From Auanema rhodensis (taxonomy: Eukaryota > Nematoda > Chromadorea > Rhabditida > Rhabditidae), in NCBI GenBank assembly GCA_964057225.1, contig OZ059899.1, positions 16,810,501 to 16,874,500 on the forward strand: DNA of 64,000 nucleotides. Direction: 5' to 3'. Both the position numbers and the translations under genes were made by a program. Positions within the stretch are counted from its first letter, which is position 1, and every line of letters starts with the position of its first letter. The notes beneath the pieces were generated by a model. It saw nothing but the letters and a program-made list of their open reading frames with translations. It was not told where the DNA came from and did not search any database. Positions 14,157 to 25,721 of the stretch are shown piece after piece.

Positions 14157-15286
14157 TATTTTTTGCATAATTTTTTTTGTTTGATCTTTCAAAAAACTTG
14201 CAAATCTGTGCGTAAATTAATATTCTGTTATTGTGAGTCTTACATGACTCTCCTGTTGTTATTTTTTAAGAAAAATATTAATCTTTGTATGTAAAGACTG
14301 AGTTGTTGATTTTTAAGAGAAGTTGTTACGATGTTGGAAACTTTCAGGAAAACCTATTAAAACTTCTATAATAAATAATGAACTTCTTTTATAATATAAA
14401 GTCGATATCTAGCGAGTTGAGCCGAGTTTAGTTATAAAAGCCGGAATGATTAACGGCCCATAGCTAAAGGAAATCAAATTATCTAAATGATGTTCATCGC
14501 TAGCAAAGTGGTAAGATTTGACACAGCAAGCTTTTGCGAGCTTTAGAATCTCCAAATTCTTTTCACAATTCCAGCTCTGAAATCTTATCTTGTTAATAAT
14601 TATTAGAAAATAACAGATTAAAACAGCAAATTTTTGCTCCAAAAAAATAGCTCCTCCTATTTCTTCCTTTTAAAAAAATTTAATTTAGCGTTAGCGTTTA
14701 GTTTTCCTTTTCTTCCATTTTCTCCAAAGCAATATAGGATCAGGTATACGTTCGGTTGTTTTCTCGTTTGGTTTGGCTCAAAATATTGTTTTCAATTAAA
14801 GAAAAACTTATTTTTACTTGGGATTTTCTCTAATCTTTTGAATAACATATGTATCCAGCTTTATATATGCATCAGAATACATTGACGTGAATCATTATTC
14901 AATAACGGCTCAAGTCTATAACAAACTCGTGCTCTTTATCCTTTTGTGCCTCTGGGCCCTCTCTTGATTATGCACATTTTCTATTGATGGAAGAGAACTC
15001 GCTGGCTTCACTAGTTCAGGGACCATATTTTGGCCGTTTCAGAAGTTTTCGGCTCTCGTGCTCATATTACTCAATTTGTCCTCGCATTTACTCATTTTCT
15101 ATACTAAATTGATAAAAATAGTTTTAAATTTATAGTTGTTGTATAAGGTTAATTGTTTTTTAAATAGTTATATGATATTTAGAATAATTTATAATTTTGA
15201 AAATCAATTTATCTTCTACTCTTAATTCTAATATTAACTAATCGATAAGTTATGAAAAACTGTTTACAGATTATTAATATTTTTCA
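14157..15286. other. Intergenic spacer between the transporter and the glutamate receptor
   Basis: Contains the transporter 3' flank and the receptor upstream region. A minus-strand stretch (14409-14575) looks exon-like, with an acceptor GATTTCAG and 56 open codons, but has no ATG. Positions 14900-15080 are pyrimidine-rich and GC-richer than the rest and could be the receptor promoter. No complete gene was seen. Confidence 0.5.
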
Positions 15287-17579
15287 ATGAAATTCCTACT
15301 TCTTTTCTCATTTATGGTTCATGTGGATAGCTATAAAATAGGTTTTTCTATTTATATTTCTATATTTTTTCTTTTTTTTCTTAGGAGCTATTCTAAGAGA
15401 AGTAGAAGATGCTCACATAGCTGCTGCTATACAATATACTTGTGAATGGTTAAATCAGAGAGGAATATATGGAAATATCGAGTATTTAATAGAGTATATA
15501 CCAACCCTAGATCACTATGAAGCTTTAAAAAAAAGTTTTTTCGTTTGCTGGAAAAGAATTATTTAAAAAATTTGTTTTTAGCATGCTCAATGGTTGAGAA
15601 AGATAAAATAATTGGCATCATAGGTAGCTCACATGCTGTATTGAATTCGCAACTAGAGCGTTTAACAGATCAAGTTGATATTTTGAATAAAAACAAAGTT
15701 TATTCTACAATTCTAGTTGGATATACCTCTGCTGTCCGTCATTGACGATATGGAACCTTCACAGGGAAAGACAAAAGTCGATTTTTTCCCCCGATCTCAG
15801 CTTTTTGAAGCAACAGTTGACCTATTTCGGCATTGGAAATGGCACAAAATCACAATCGTCTATGAAGAAGATGCACGTAAGTTCTAACAAACTGTTTATT
15901 CAACCGCTGAATGATTTTTCTTTTTCTTTTTTAAATTAAATTTTTAGGAATACGGAGACTTGAACCATTACTTGAAAGCGATACTTATTCAAGTATAAGG
16001 TTCCGTCTAGTTAAAGTTCAAAATAAGAATTATATGAAAGCTGCAAAAGAGGTTAATAAAACAGAAAAATATATAATTATAATGTTTTATAGGTGAAAGA
16101 TTTGGAAGAATGTAGTTTTCAAACACGTAAAGATTGTAGTGAATTTAGTCGCGTTCTATTAGATTTAAATCCCGAAAATACCTACAATTTTCTTTTAGCA
16201 GTAATATACTGTTCTTTATTTCTTTTTTTAATAAGTCTATTAATTCAGGCACTACAGATGGGTTTAATTGATTTGAAACACTGGTTTTTACTGACAAATA
16301 TGGTATCTGACTTTAAATAATTCATCTTTGTAGTGTAAACATTATTATAGGAATTATCTACAATGGATATGGAATTATTTCGATTTAATCATGCTCGTTA
16401 TATTTCTCCATATCCTGTTGATGGAAATTTCATCATTGAAAATCGACACATTTTTAACTTTTCGCATTTTAAAGATCATATTCGATCAAGATGGAATGCT
16501 AAAACAGGGAATAGTAAGAATCTACGTTTGGTCAGTGCTTTTGAGACTTTATAAATTGAATTACATAGAGCCTAACTTGTGTAGATTGAGTCTGTTTTAA
16601 CATTTGATGCTGTTTACGCCTTAGCTAATGTATTTACTGAAGCTTCAACTCGACAACAAATGAATGATATACCTCAGGTTGAATTCTATTTTGATCCTTG
16701 TTATATGTATTCAGAAAAAAAAACATTTTATAGACAGCTTGTAAGCGAGCCACTAAAAAGTCTAAACCTTATCATCATGGGAAAACACTTATCCAAGGAT
16801 TACAAAATAATGTAAATTCACTAAAACATATTTATAATTAATTATAATTTTATAGAACTTACGTGGTGTTACTGGTGATTTGAGAAGATTGAATAGGGAT
16901 TCTAAAACAAGCAATTTCTCTATGAGAATACATTTGCTAGGATACAGTGGTCGATTGGACGATGTGAGTACATACATATCTTTATTATTCAAAATGTATT
17001 TTATTTAGATTGGATTCTGGGAGCCAGCTACAGATGTACATGTTAATATGTCTGGAGATTCACGAGCTCAGCTTCAAAAGAATGTCCAGGTGTTACAACT
17101 TTTGAGTAATATAATCATTTGTGGTATTACTTCAGGTATCCGACGAACTGAAACCACACTTTCGAGTCACAACTATTCTGGAAAGACCGTACGTGATGTT
17201 GAAGAAAAATCATTATGAACTTGAAGGAAACGCAAAATTCGAAGGTTTTTGTATTGACTTGCTAGCTGAACTGTCGAAAGATCTTGGTAGATGATAGGAA
17301 AAATAATGCTCAGTTACAATAAGGATTACAGGTTTTACTTATACAATTCATGCTGTCAAAGATGGAAAGTATGGCAATGATGTACATGGAAATGGGACGT
17401 GGGATGGAATGATTGGAGAGATATTACGAGGAGTAAGTTATTATACAAAGTTGAAGATAATTCATACATCTATTAAGGAAGCTGAGATGGCTGTAGCTCC
17501 ACTGACAGTTAACTTTCGCAGGACAGAAGTTGTGGATTTTACAAAACCATTTTTATCTTTGGGTATAAGTATTTTATAT

Positions 17580-17620
<41 letters not shown>

Positions 17621-19243
17621 CATATTTTATTATTTCTTAATCTAAAGGTTCCTGATGACCACCAACCTGATTTATTTTCTTTCCTTAACCCCTTGTCGTG
17701 GCAAATTTGGTTGGCAATTCTTGCAGCCATCGGTAACAATTAAAAAAATTGTTTTGTTCGGAGCTAAGCTTTTCTATCTTATAGTTGGCGTCACATTAAC
17801 TATGTACACTGTGGCACGTGTAACTCCATATGAATGGAATTTGAATTTTTCTTGTTGTACTGCTCATCAGCCACATCCAGCAGCTGCGCTGGGACCAGCT
17901 GAAGCCCCGATAGAGTTATCCAATAATTACAGCTTCTGGAACACTTTATGGTATTATATTTAAAACAAGTATATACACAGACTTATTTTTTCTGGTATGT
18001 TACTTCTACAATGCTGAAGGGCGGATGTGATTTTGGACCTCGAGCCGTCTCTACTAGATTACTTGGAGGTAATATTTACATTCAAATCTTATAACACTTG
18101 TTTTATCCATTAGGAACGTGGTGGGTTTTTACACTTGTAATCATTAGTGCTTACACTGCAAACTTGGCTGCTGTTCTAACTGTATCAAGACCATTCATTC
18201 CTATTAAAAATTTGAACGATTTGGCAAACCAGAGTGCTATTTCATATGGAACTATTACTGGCGGAAGCACTATGCAATTTTTCCAAGTAAACTAAACTAT
18301 ATTAATTTGAAAAAACTAAAAAAACTTTTAAGGAATCGAGAATTTGGTCACATATCAGGATGTGGGAATATATGAAAGGAAAAGATGTTTTTGTTAAAAG
18401 TAATAAAGCAGGAGTGGAAAGAGTACTCAGGTTTTCATACAAGATTTATAATAAGGCTTTAATATGAATTTCCAGTTCTAATTATGCATACTTAATGGAA
18501 TCTACAAGCTTAGAGTATGAAGTTCAGCAAAATTGTAATTTAACTCAAATTGGTGGGGTCTTGGGCTCGAAAGGATATGGTATTGCCTTAGCAAAAAGTC
18601 TCAAATATCATCAAAATTCAGTCCTTACGTTAAGTTTTAGAGTCTGAATGGACTGATAGGATGTCCAATCAAATTTTATTATATGCTAAACGAGGAATAA
18701 TTGAAATGAAAAAAACAAAATGGTGGAGAAGCAAGTCAGTACTATATACTTATTAGTTTAATTCAAATAATTTGTTTATAGAGGTGCAACATGTACAGGC
18801 ACTGGTTCAGCTGTAAAACAACAAAGATTTTCATTATCCATGCATAATGTTGCTGGTTTATTCATAATATTAGCAATGGGCCTTATATTTGGATTGGTTA
18901 CTGTTTGTGTTGAACTTTTCATTCGAAGTCGAAAGTTTGCTTTGAAAGAAAATGTGAATATTACACTTCTAAAAATATATTTAAAGGTCCATTTATAGAA
19001 ATCAATATTACCAGAGCTGATTAACGAATTACGATTTGCATTAAATCTAAATCGAATTGAAGATCATCGATCAAGGAAAAAAAGTGAACGAGGTCCAGTC
19101 GGTGTTTTCTCACAGCCTGATTCATCCACAGGTGTAATTTGTTCTCTCTTAATATTCAAGCTTTGATTATAGGGCATCACGATGGTACATTACTAACAGC
19201 GAGTAAAAGAGAAATTCCTTCTATGACTTTGAGTCGATATTAA
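15287..19243 (+). CDS. Kainate/AMPA-type ionotropic glutamate receptor subunit
   Basis: Ligand-gated cation channel subunit of the synaptic membrane. The ATG at 15287 starts a signal peptide ([15 protein letters not shown]), spliced in phase to YKIGAILRE, the usual beginning of the amino-terminal domain (to about 17100). The ligand-binding S1 half keeps PLTVNFRR, whose second Arg aligns with the glutamate-binding Arg. S2 has GGST and the Glu of MEST. M1 is near 17700-17830, the re-entrant pore loop 17940-18060, M3 is [12 protein letters not shown] near 18150, and M4 is near 18850. NCNLTQIGG and SKGYGI are kainate-like. The pore loop reads MLKGGCD, so a lysine (AAG, 18017-18019) sits at the Q/R site. 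The intron 17951-17994 must end in TG rather than AG to keep this region in frame. AATAAA lies 8 bases after the stop. Subtype resembles GLR-3/GLR-6 of C. elegans, not proven. Confidence 0.9.
17584..17619. repeat. (TA)n microsatellite inside a glutamate-receptor intron
   Basis: About 18 TA units immediately after the donor site (AAG/GTATAT) of the intron separating the first ligand-binding half from the M1 region. Confidence 0.95.
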
Positions 19244-19412
19244 AAATATTTAATAAAGAATTTATATTATTAAATATTGTTTAATAGTTATCGTCAATTT
19301 CTTTTAAAAAGAAAATGATTGTACTACTTTTGAAAATTATTTTTCATTAAATGAATAAACATTTTTTTATTTTTTACAGATGTTTTTTATTATTATTATA
19401 TAGAATTTATAA

Positions 19413-19446
<34 letters not shown>

Positions 19447-21953
19447 ATATATGGACATATCATTTCATTATTAATATGAATGATTCATTATAATATGATC
19501 AAATATCAATAATATTAAGTATTAATAATGATTTATATCTAATAACTGGTTTTTAAATCAATTGAAAATATTATAAATATTATATTTTCTCTTATAATTA
19601 TAATAATTATAATAAATAAAAATATTTTGTTTTCATTTATTTGTAAAATAAACACATACCTTCTTTAACTTTTGCTTATTGTGCTTTTGTTCAGATACTG
19701 TTAGTATGAATCTATCATTACTGCATCTAAACTTGGTCATTAAACCTCATCAAAAGCGATCATCCGAGAGCCTAAAAATTCAAAACATTTTAGATCAAAT
19801 ACCCGACTTTCCTATTCATTATTTAGTCATTATTCTGTTTGTTCGTCTGATGATCGTCAGTTTTCAGCTCTCACGCCTTTCCTTTATTTTCTTCTTCTAA
19901 TCAAGCAATGGTCGTGCAATTTGATCTCTTTTTTCAAAATGTTCGTCTTCTCTAACTGAGAATTTTCCACTTTGCCCTCTTTCGCTTATTAACATACTTT
20001 CTCATACTTACACACCTTTTTCTTGCTTGCTTTACTATCTGATTCTTGCTCACTACATCGTTATCGACAATGGTATTCAGCACCATCGGTCATCACCGCA
20101 CCCCCACGCTGTCATAGTATATTTTTGATGAATAGACGATGCTCTGTAGCTTCCTGTTCTTGCTAATTCTAATTGTTCAATGTTTTACTATTTAGAAGTG
20201 CTTCACATCTAATGATTTTGACCCTTTTTAAATTTTTTAAAAACAATTATTTTTTTGTATTCAAAACTTTTATATGCGCATTTGAACTCACTTGTTGATT
20301 TTGAATTTTCCGCTCCTGTATGATAGATTTATATTCGTACTCTTCTAATCTTTATAGCTTATTCACAAATTTATGGTTCTACTTCCCTGCTTTATCAAGT
20401 GATGTTAACAGTTAAGGAGTAGATTGGCCAAATGTGGAAATCAAGCTTTGACCGATCAAATTGAGCAATGAGCCGTACGAAAGCACCCTTGTTATCGACT
20501 TTTTAGCTATGATCCATTTCTTTACAAGCATTTATAGCCCATGCACATTTTAGCAAAGAAAAGAAAGATTTCGCTGAATACAAAAATAATCATAGAAATA
20601 GGGGAGAGAAATGTGTGGATACAAGAGAGAATATTAGAAAAATTCCAATGGAAATATACATTAAGCGTGAATTTCCGTTAAATTTGGATACTTCTACTGT
20701 ATGAAATATAATGTTTACGTAGTTTTATAGCTAAAGCAAACTATCTAATAAGCCGGTTCCATTTTTATTTGGAAGATATTTTGCAGATAAAGATGTGAAA
20801 TTTAAAAAATAACCGAGAGATGCCACTCTTAAGTTAAGTGACAGTAACATCATAACAAATGTAGAAACTGGTCTGTCATGTTATACTAAGGCACTTTTTT
20901 TTTCAAAGAAAGAAATTAACATTGAAAAAAATGTACTAATATCAACGAATGGAACTTCTATACAAATAAATTTATATTTTTTTTTATTCTAATCTGTTTA
21001 TCAGTTTTCACGAAATATGTCTAATGTTCTCATGGCTTCTGAAGTGAAAATTGATAACATACTTATGAGTTAACAGTGTTTTGCAATTCATTTGTGATGA
21101 ATTGGTTAGAAATAGCAAAGAACTGAAGGTTTGTGTCTATACCGTTAGTAGATAGCAGCTATTTCCATCGAATTTCTCATTAATTTTCATTGTTTTTATT
21201 TATATTATTACATCATGTTGATAATAGTTTGTTGAGTTCTTTCAGACTACTGTACTTCATGATACCATCTAGAAACTTTGTAATATCATAAATTAGATAT
21301 GATGAGCTGATAGGTTATTATATTCTTTCAAAACTATATATTTGATGTGTGTGTATTCTTTTTCTTTTCTCTTTGTTTATTTTTCATTTAATTTTTTTTT
21401 CTTCTGAATATTATTTTGATCTTCACTATATTTTCAAAGTATTACAAAACTGCTGTCTACTTTCAGTCACCTCCTTTTTTTTTAACTTTTTCAACAAAAA
21501 AAAATTATTTTATAAACTTTATAAAATTCTTTCTTCTCATTTTTTAAAAAATTTATAATTATTTTATATTTAATACATTAATTTTATAAATATTCATCAA
21601 CAACAAATATTATTTTTAAAGATTAGATCAACTTCCTTCTGAAAAGTATGCTATTATAAGGTTCATGTTTCATAATTAATATTAATATTATCTTTTTGTC
21701 TTCTTATTTCTACTGAACTTCTTGTTATTATTATAAAATTCTCTTTTTACTACTTTGTTTTTCAAAAGCTTTTTCACGCTCTTCATCAAAAACTGTATTG
21801 ATTCATATTATGTTTAGTTATGAACTTGAATCAGAAACTTAAATCTTATTTCTATCAGAATCTAAATTCTTCAACACATATATATAAATATATATATGTG
21901 TATATATAGTATATATATATATATAATATATATATTATATATATACATATATA
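19244..21953. other. 2.7-kb intergenic region between the glutamate receptor and the degenerin
   Basis: AATAAA for the receptor is at 19252-19257, and a TA run is at 19415-19443. Positions 19700-20200 are richer in C and T and in GC (for example CACCGCACCCCCACGC near 20096), which may mark regulatory DNA. The last 80 bases before the degenerin ATG are almost pure A and T. No coding exon was recognised. Confidence 0.5.
19415..19443. repeat. (TA)n microsatellite
   Basis: About 14 TA units downstream of the glutamate receptor polyadenylation signal. Confidence 0.9.
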
Positions 21954-24900
21954 ATGAGCGTCGCTCCGGTCTCAAGTACACCAACACAGTTCGATTATAT
22001 GGATAAGCATTCGTGAGTTTAATTTGTTTGTGTTTTATTGATATAACACAAACACTTTTCTTGAAAAACAAAGAAAAAGTTTAGATATCCAAACGTGACA
22101 AAGGAAGGATCAGAAATAAGTTTGGATGTAGCTGATTTGCCTAAGGTAAGTAATACTTCTTCAACCATTTCTTGTTATTCAATACATTGAAGCAAAAAAC
22201 AAATATTGTAACATTTTCTGTGGAAGAAGATCCTTCAAGTGGTATAAGAAAACCTTTAAAGTGAGTTACAATATCAATAATATTCCAAATTTCTCAATTA
22301 TTGTAGTGATAGAACAGATGGCAATGATTCATTTTCAAACTTTGGTAAAAGATTCACGAAACGAGCATCACAAATTATATTAGAAGTGCCTGTAGCCAAA
22401 TTAAGAAAGCTCAATGAAACTGAAGGAGTTAGTAGTTGGCGTCGGGAAACAAAGCATTTTGCAGGTAAATTATTTCAATGAATCATAATATTAATATAAA
22501 TATATGTGAAGCGTTCTTCTACTATTTAACAAATAGATCTTTAGATAATACTACTTTACATGGACCTAAAAGAGTCTTTTATGGAAAAGGCAAATCAACT
22601 ATTTTTTGGGCTGGCTGTTGTCTGTTTTCTGTAACCTTTTTCATTTATCAAGTTGTAGTTTTATTAATTATGTATTTCAATACACCTACAGTATCTCAAG
22701 TAAGCTATTTTCAACTGAGATCATACTTTGAACATTGATTTTAAGGTATCATTTATAATAAATGATAATGGTTTGGCTTTTCCTCTTACTACTATTTGTA
22801 ATTTCAATCCTTTAAAAAAAACATATATTAAAGGTTTTTAATTAAAAATATAGTTTCTTTAATTTATATTTTTCTTACAGAATTAAATAAAACAGGAGAT
22901 TTCTCAGATGCCTTACTAGATTATATCATGTTAACTAATGAAGATGTACAAGTTTTATATGGAAATGTTGATCGAGCTCAATTGCAGTTGGGTAATTAAT
23001 AATAAAAAATATATTTTTATAAATATTTAATTTAGGTGATGGAGAATTAAACTTGTATCAGCAGAGGCATCAAAATTTTAGTACAGAGGGATTCTATCGT
23101 GATGCTGGGTAATCATAATATCAAAATTTAAAATAATTCCTTTTTACTTTAGATTTCAATGTGAAGAAATTGTGAAAATATGTACATTTGGTGGTCGACA
23201 GTTTGATTGTTGTAAATATATGTCATCAGTTCTCACAAATATGGGAAAATGTTATACACTTAATCTACAGGTAATTCAACAATCTAGATTAAACATTTTC
23301 TTGTTCAATTTTTGAAATAGTTTTTTTCTGATAATATAAAATATTTTACGTGCTTCAGAATTCTGGTCAAGAATGGTTAGAAAAGCAAACAACAGCCGGT
23401 GTTAATGCTGGGTAAGATGTTTTTTTCGGTAAAAAGTCTAAAGTCTATATGATAAAATAAAAACAAAAAATAAACTGTTAAACTTAGGTTGGAAATTATA
23501 CTCGATACTCATTTGGAGGAACAGTTTGATGGGACGGAAGGTATCTTATATGACTTTCAATCTAATAACATCCTTATTAAACAGAATTGGAATCCGAACC
23601 TATATTTTATAGTAATTATGAAAATGGATATCGATTCTACGTTCATCCCATAAATACTATTCCATATTTATCATCTGAAGGTATATCTGTATCACCTTCT
23701 GTAAGAGTATATTCCGCAATAATAGCAGAAAAGGTATTTGAAATATATTATAGATATATACAAATATTTCTATAAAAATACTAAGAAGTATATATATATA
23801 TAAATATTTAGTATGTTTTATTACCTTCGGATCATTGGGGTAATTGTACAGAACAATGGCCTCTTGGATATAATACCCATTTACCATATACTTCTGATAA
23901 TTGTGCTTCTTTATGTAAAGCTCAATTTTTTCACAACAAATGTGGATGTAGTCCATTTACATTTAATATTGATAATTGTAATGTTTCTATGTATTTCTCA
24001 AACTTATTCTGATTCTTTTTATAGCATTTCCTGTCTGTACTCCATATAAAACAAGTATTTGCATCGATAAGTATGTTCGAATAAGTATAAATGGTAAGTT
24101 TTTTTAATCTTTTCTTAAAAAAAAACATTATTGAAGGTACGGATTATTATCGGATGCCTAAATGTAATGAATGTAAAATGGAGTGTGAAAGAACAGTTTA
24201 TCATGCTTTCAATTCTTATGGACATGGCTTTAGCAATGGAGCCTTGAAGTGGTTAAGTAGCAAGCACCCCGATTGGAGCATACCTCATATCAAGTAATAA
24301 TTCTTCAACCTCACATAACCCACAATATTCGTTTTAGGAGCAATTTTTTGACGATCAACGTTTTCTTCCGTGATATGGGACACACAGAATATACTCAGGT
24401 TCAAGCTACTTCTTTGACAGAAACTCTCAGTACGTTGATATTGATATATTTGAACTATACAGATTCTATATTATCATAAATATTAAAATTATAGGTGAAA
24501 TTGGTGGTAACATGGGTATGTTCATGGGAATGAGTTTAATAACTGTTATGGAAGTTTCATTATATTTATCTAAAGTTAGCTGGATAATTATTTCAAAAAG
24601 AAGGAGGGATTATATGTATCAGAAAAAGAAAAAGGAAGAGGTTATACTTTAAATCTGAATGTACCCTGAATATCTTCAATATTAAAGGAAAGGCAGAAAC
24701 AGTTAGAAGAAACAGTATCGGAGTTTCGAAATTTTCGTTCTAGAAAACCGTCCGGTGAATCATTCCGGAGAACTCGTGATGTTATTCGAGATATTAGGAG
24801 GAAAATTAGTAATAGCATATCAGATCGAAAACGAACTACAAGCTGGTCGAAACGAGTAGTTAATTCTCTTTGTGTTTTTGGTAACAATTTATCTTTAGAA

Positions 24901-25510
24901 ATCAACAACTTCCGTCTCTTCCATTGAGCAACGTGAAGCTGATATGGATGTTCAGAGACGAACATTTATGGATAATCGATCGGACTTTGTAAGCTACAAT
25001 TCTCTATTCATATAATATTTTATTCAAATTCAGAATATGTATGATGATGTTCGAAGCTCTCAAGACAGCTCCCAATCTGTGGTATTTATTATGAAAATAT
25101 ATAATAGATACTTATCATCTCAACTAGTTTTAAATTTCTAAAATTTCAATTTAAGAACTTATTCGAATAACAAATGTTTTTGATTTTTCCAAAGCTAGTT
25201 GCTCAAGAAAAAACAAACAATAAGCTATACAATTATTTATAATATACATATAATTAATATTTATTATATATATTTTTGATTTAGATGCAATTTCAAGTTA
25301 ATGTCGAAGACTTATGTCGAAGTTTGAATGAAACAAATATACCAATCAATGTTAATGGTTTGAAAAATATTCTTTTCTAAAGTCATAATGTTTATATTTC
25401 TAGATATACGTAGACGTTCTCATACAGTTCCTTCAACACCAACGTTTTATTTGGGTACAAATGAAGATAGAGTGAATGGTATAAAACATGCTCCATCATT
25501 GAAATTTTAA
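21954..25510 (+). CDS. Degenerin/ENaC/ASIC-family sodium channel subunit
   Basis: Two-pass trimeric amiloride-sensitive cation channel subunit. The ATG at 21954 (MSVAPVSSTP) begins a cytoplasmic N-terminus. A conserved HG gating dipeptide (TTLHGPKRVF) precedes TM1 (STIFWAGCCLFSV, near 22600). After TM1 comes the family motif TTICNFNPL (near 22790). The large extracellular domain is cysteine-rich, with CEEIVKICTFGG, LCKAQFFHNKCGC and CNECKMECERTVY. TM2 follows EIGGNMGMFMGMSLIT (near 24500), where GMS fills the G/S-X-S selectivity-filter position. The cytoplasmic tail is long, Arg/Ser-rich and spread over several exons, ending NGIKHAPSLKF. AATAAA occurs at 25562. In nematodes such subunits act in mechanosensation, proton sensing or motor-neuron excitability. 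The paralogue (UNC-8/DEL/ASIC group) is not resolved. Confidence 0.92.
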
Positions 25511-25680
25511 CAAATTCAATGTATAATTGTTTCTTTTTTTGGTTAAAATAATTGTGCAAAAAATAAAGTTTTCGATCAGTTTTAGCTTCAGATTTTATTT
25601 TTCCATTTGATTGTTTTCTGATTAGGTGTAGAGAAAAATAAAAAGATACATTATACATACATATAATATATCCGTTCTTC

Positions 25681-25721
<41 letters not shown>

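Noticed and set aside
14576-14642. Start of a small secreted protein reading MEQKFAVLICYF
   Set aside because: The first codon is TTG, not ATG, and there is no upstream in-frame ATG; only the downstream exon-like part is kept as a finding.
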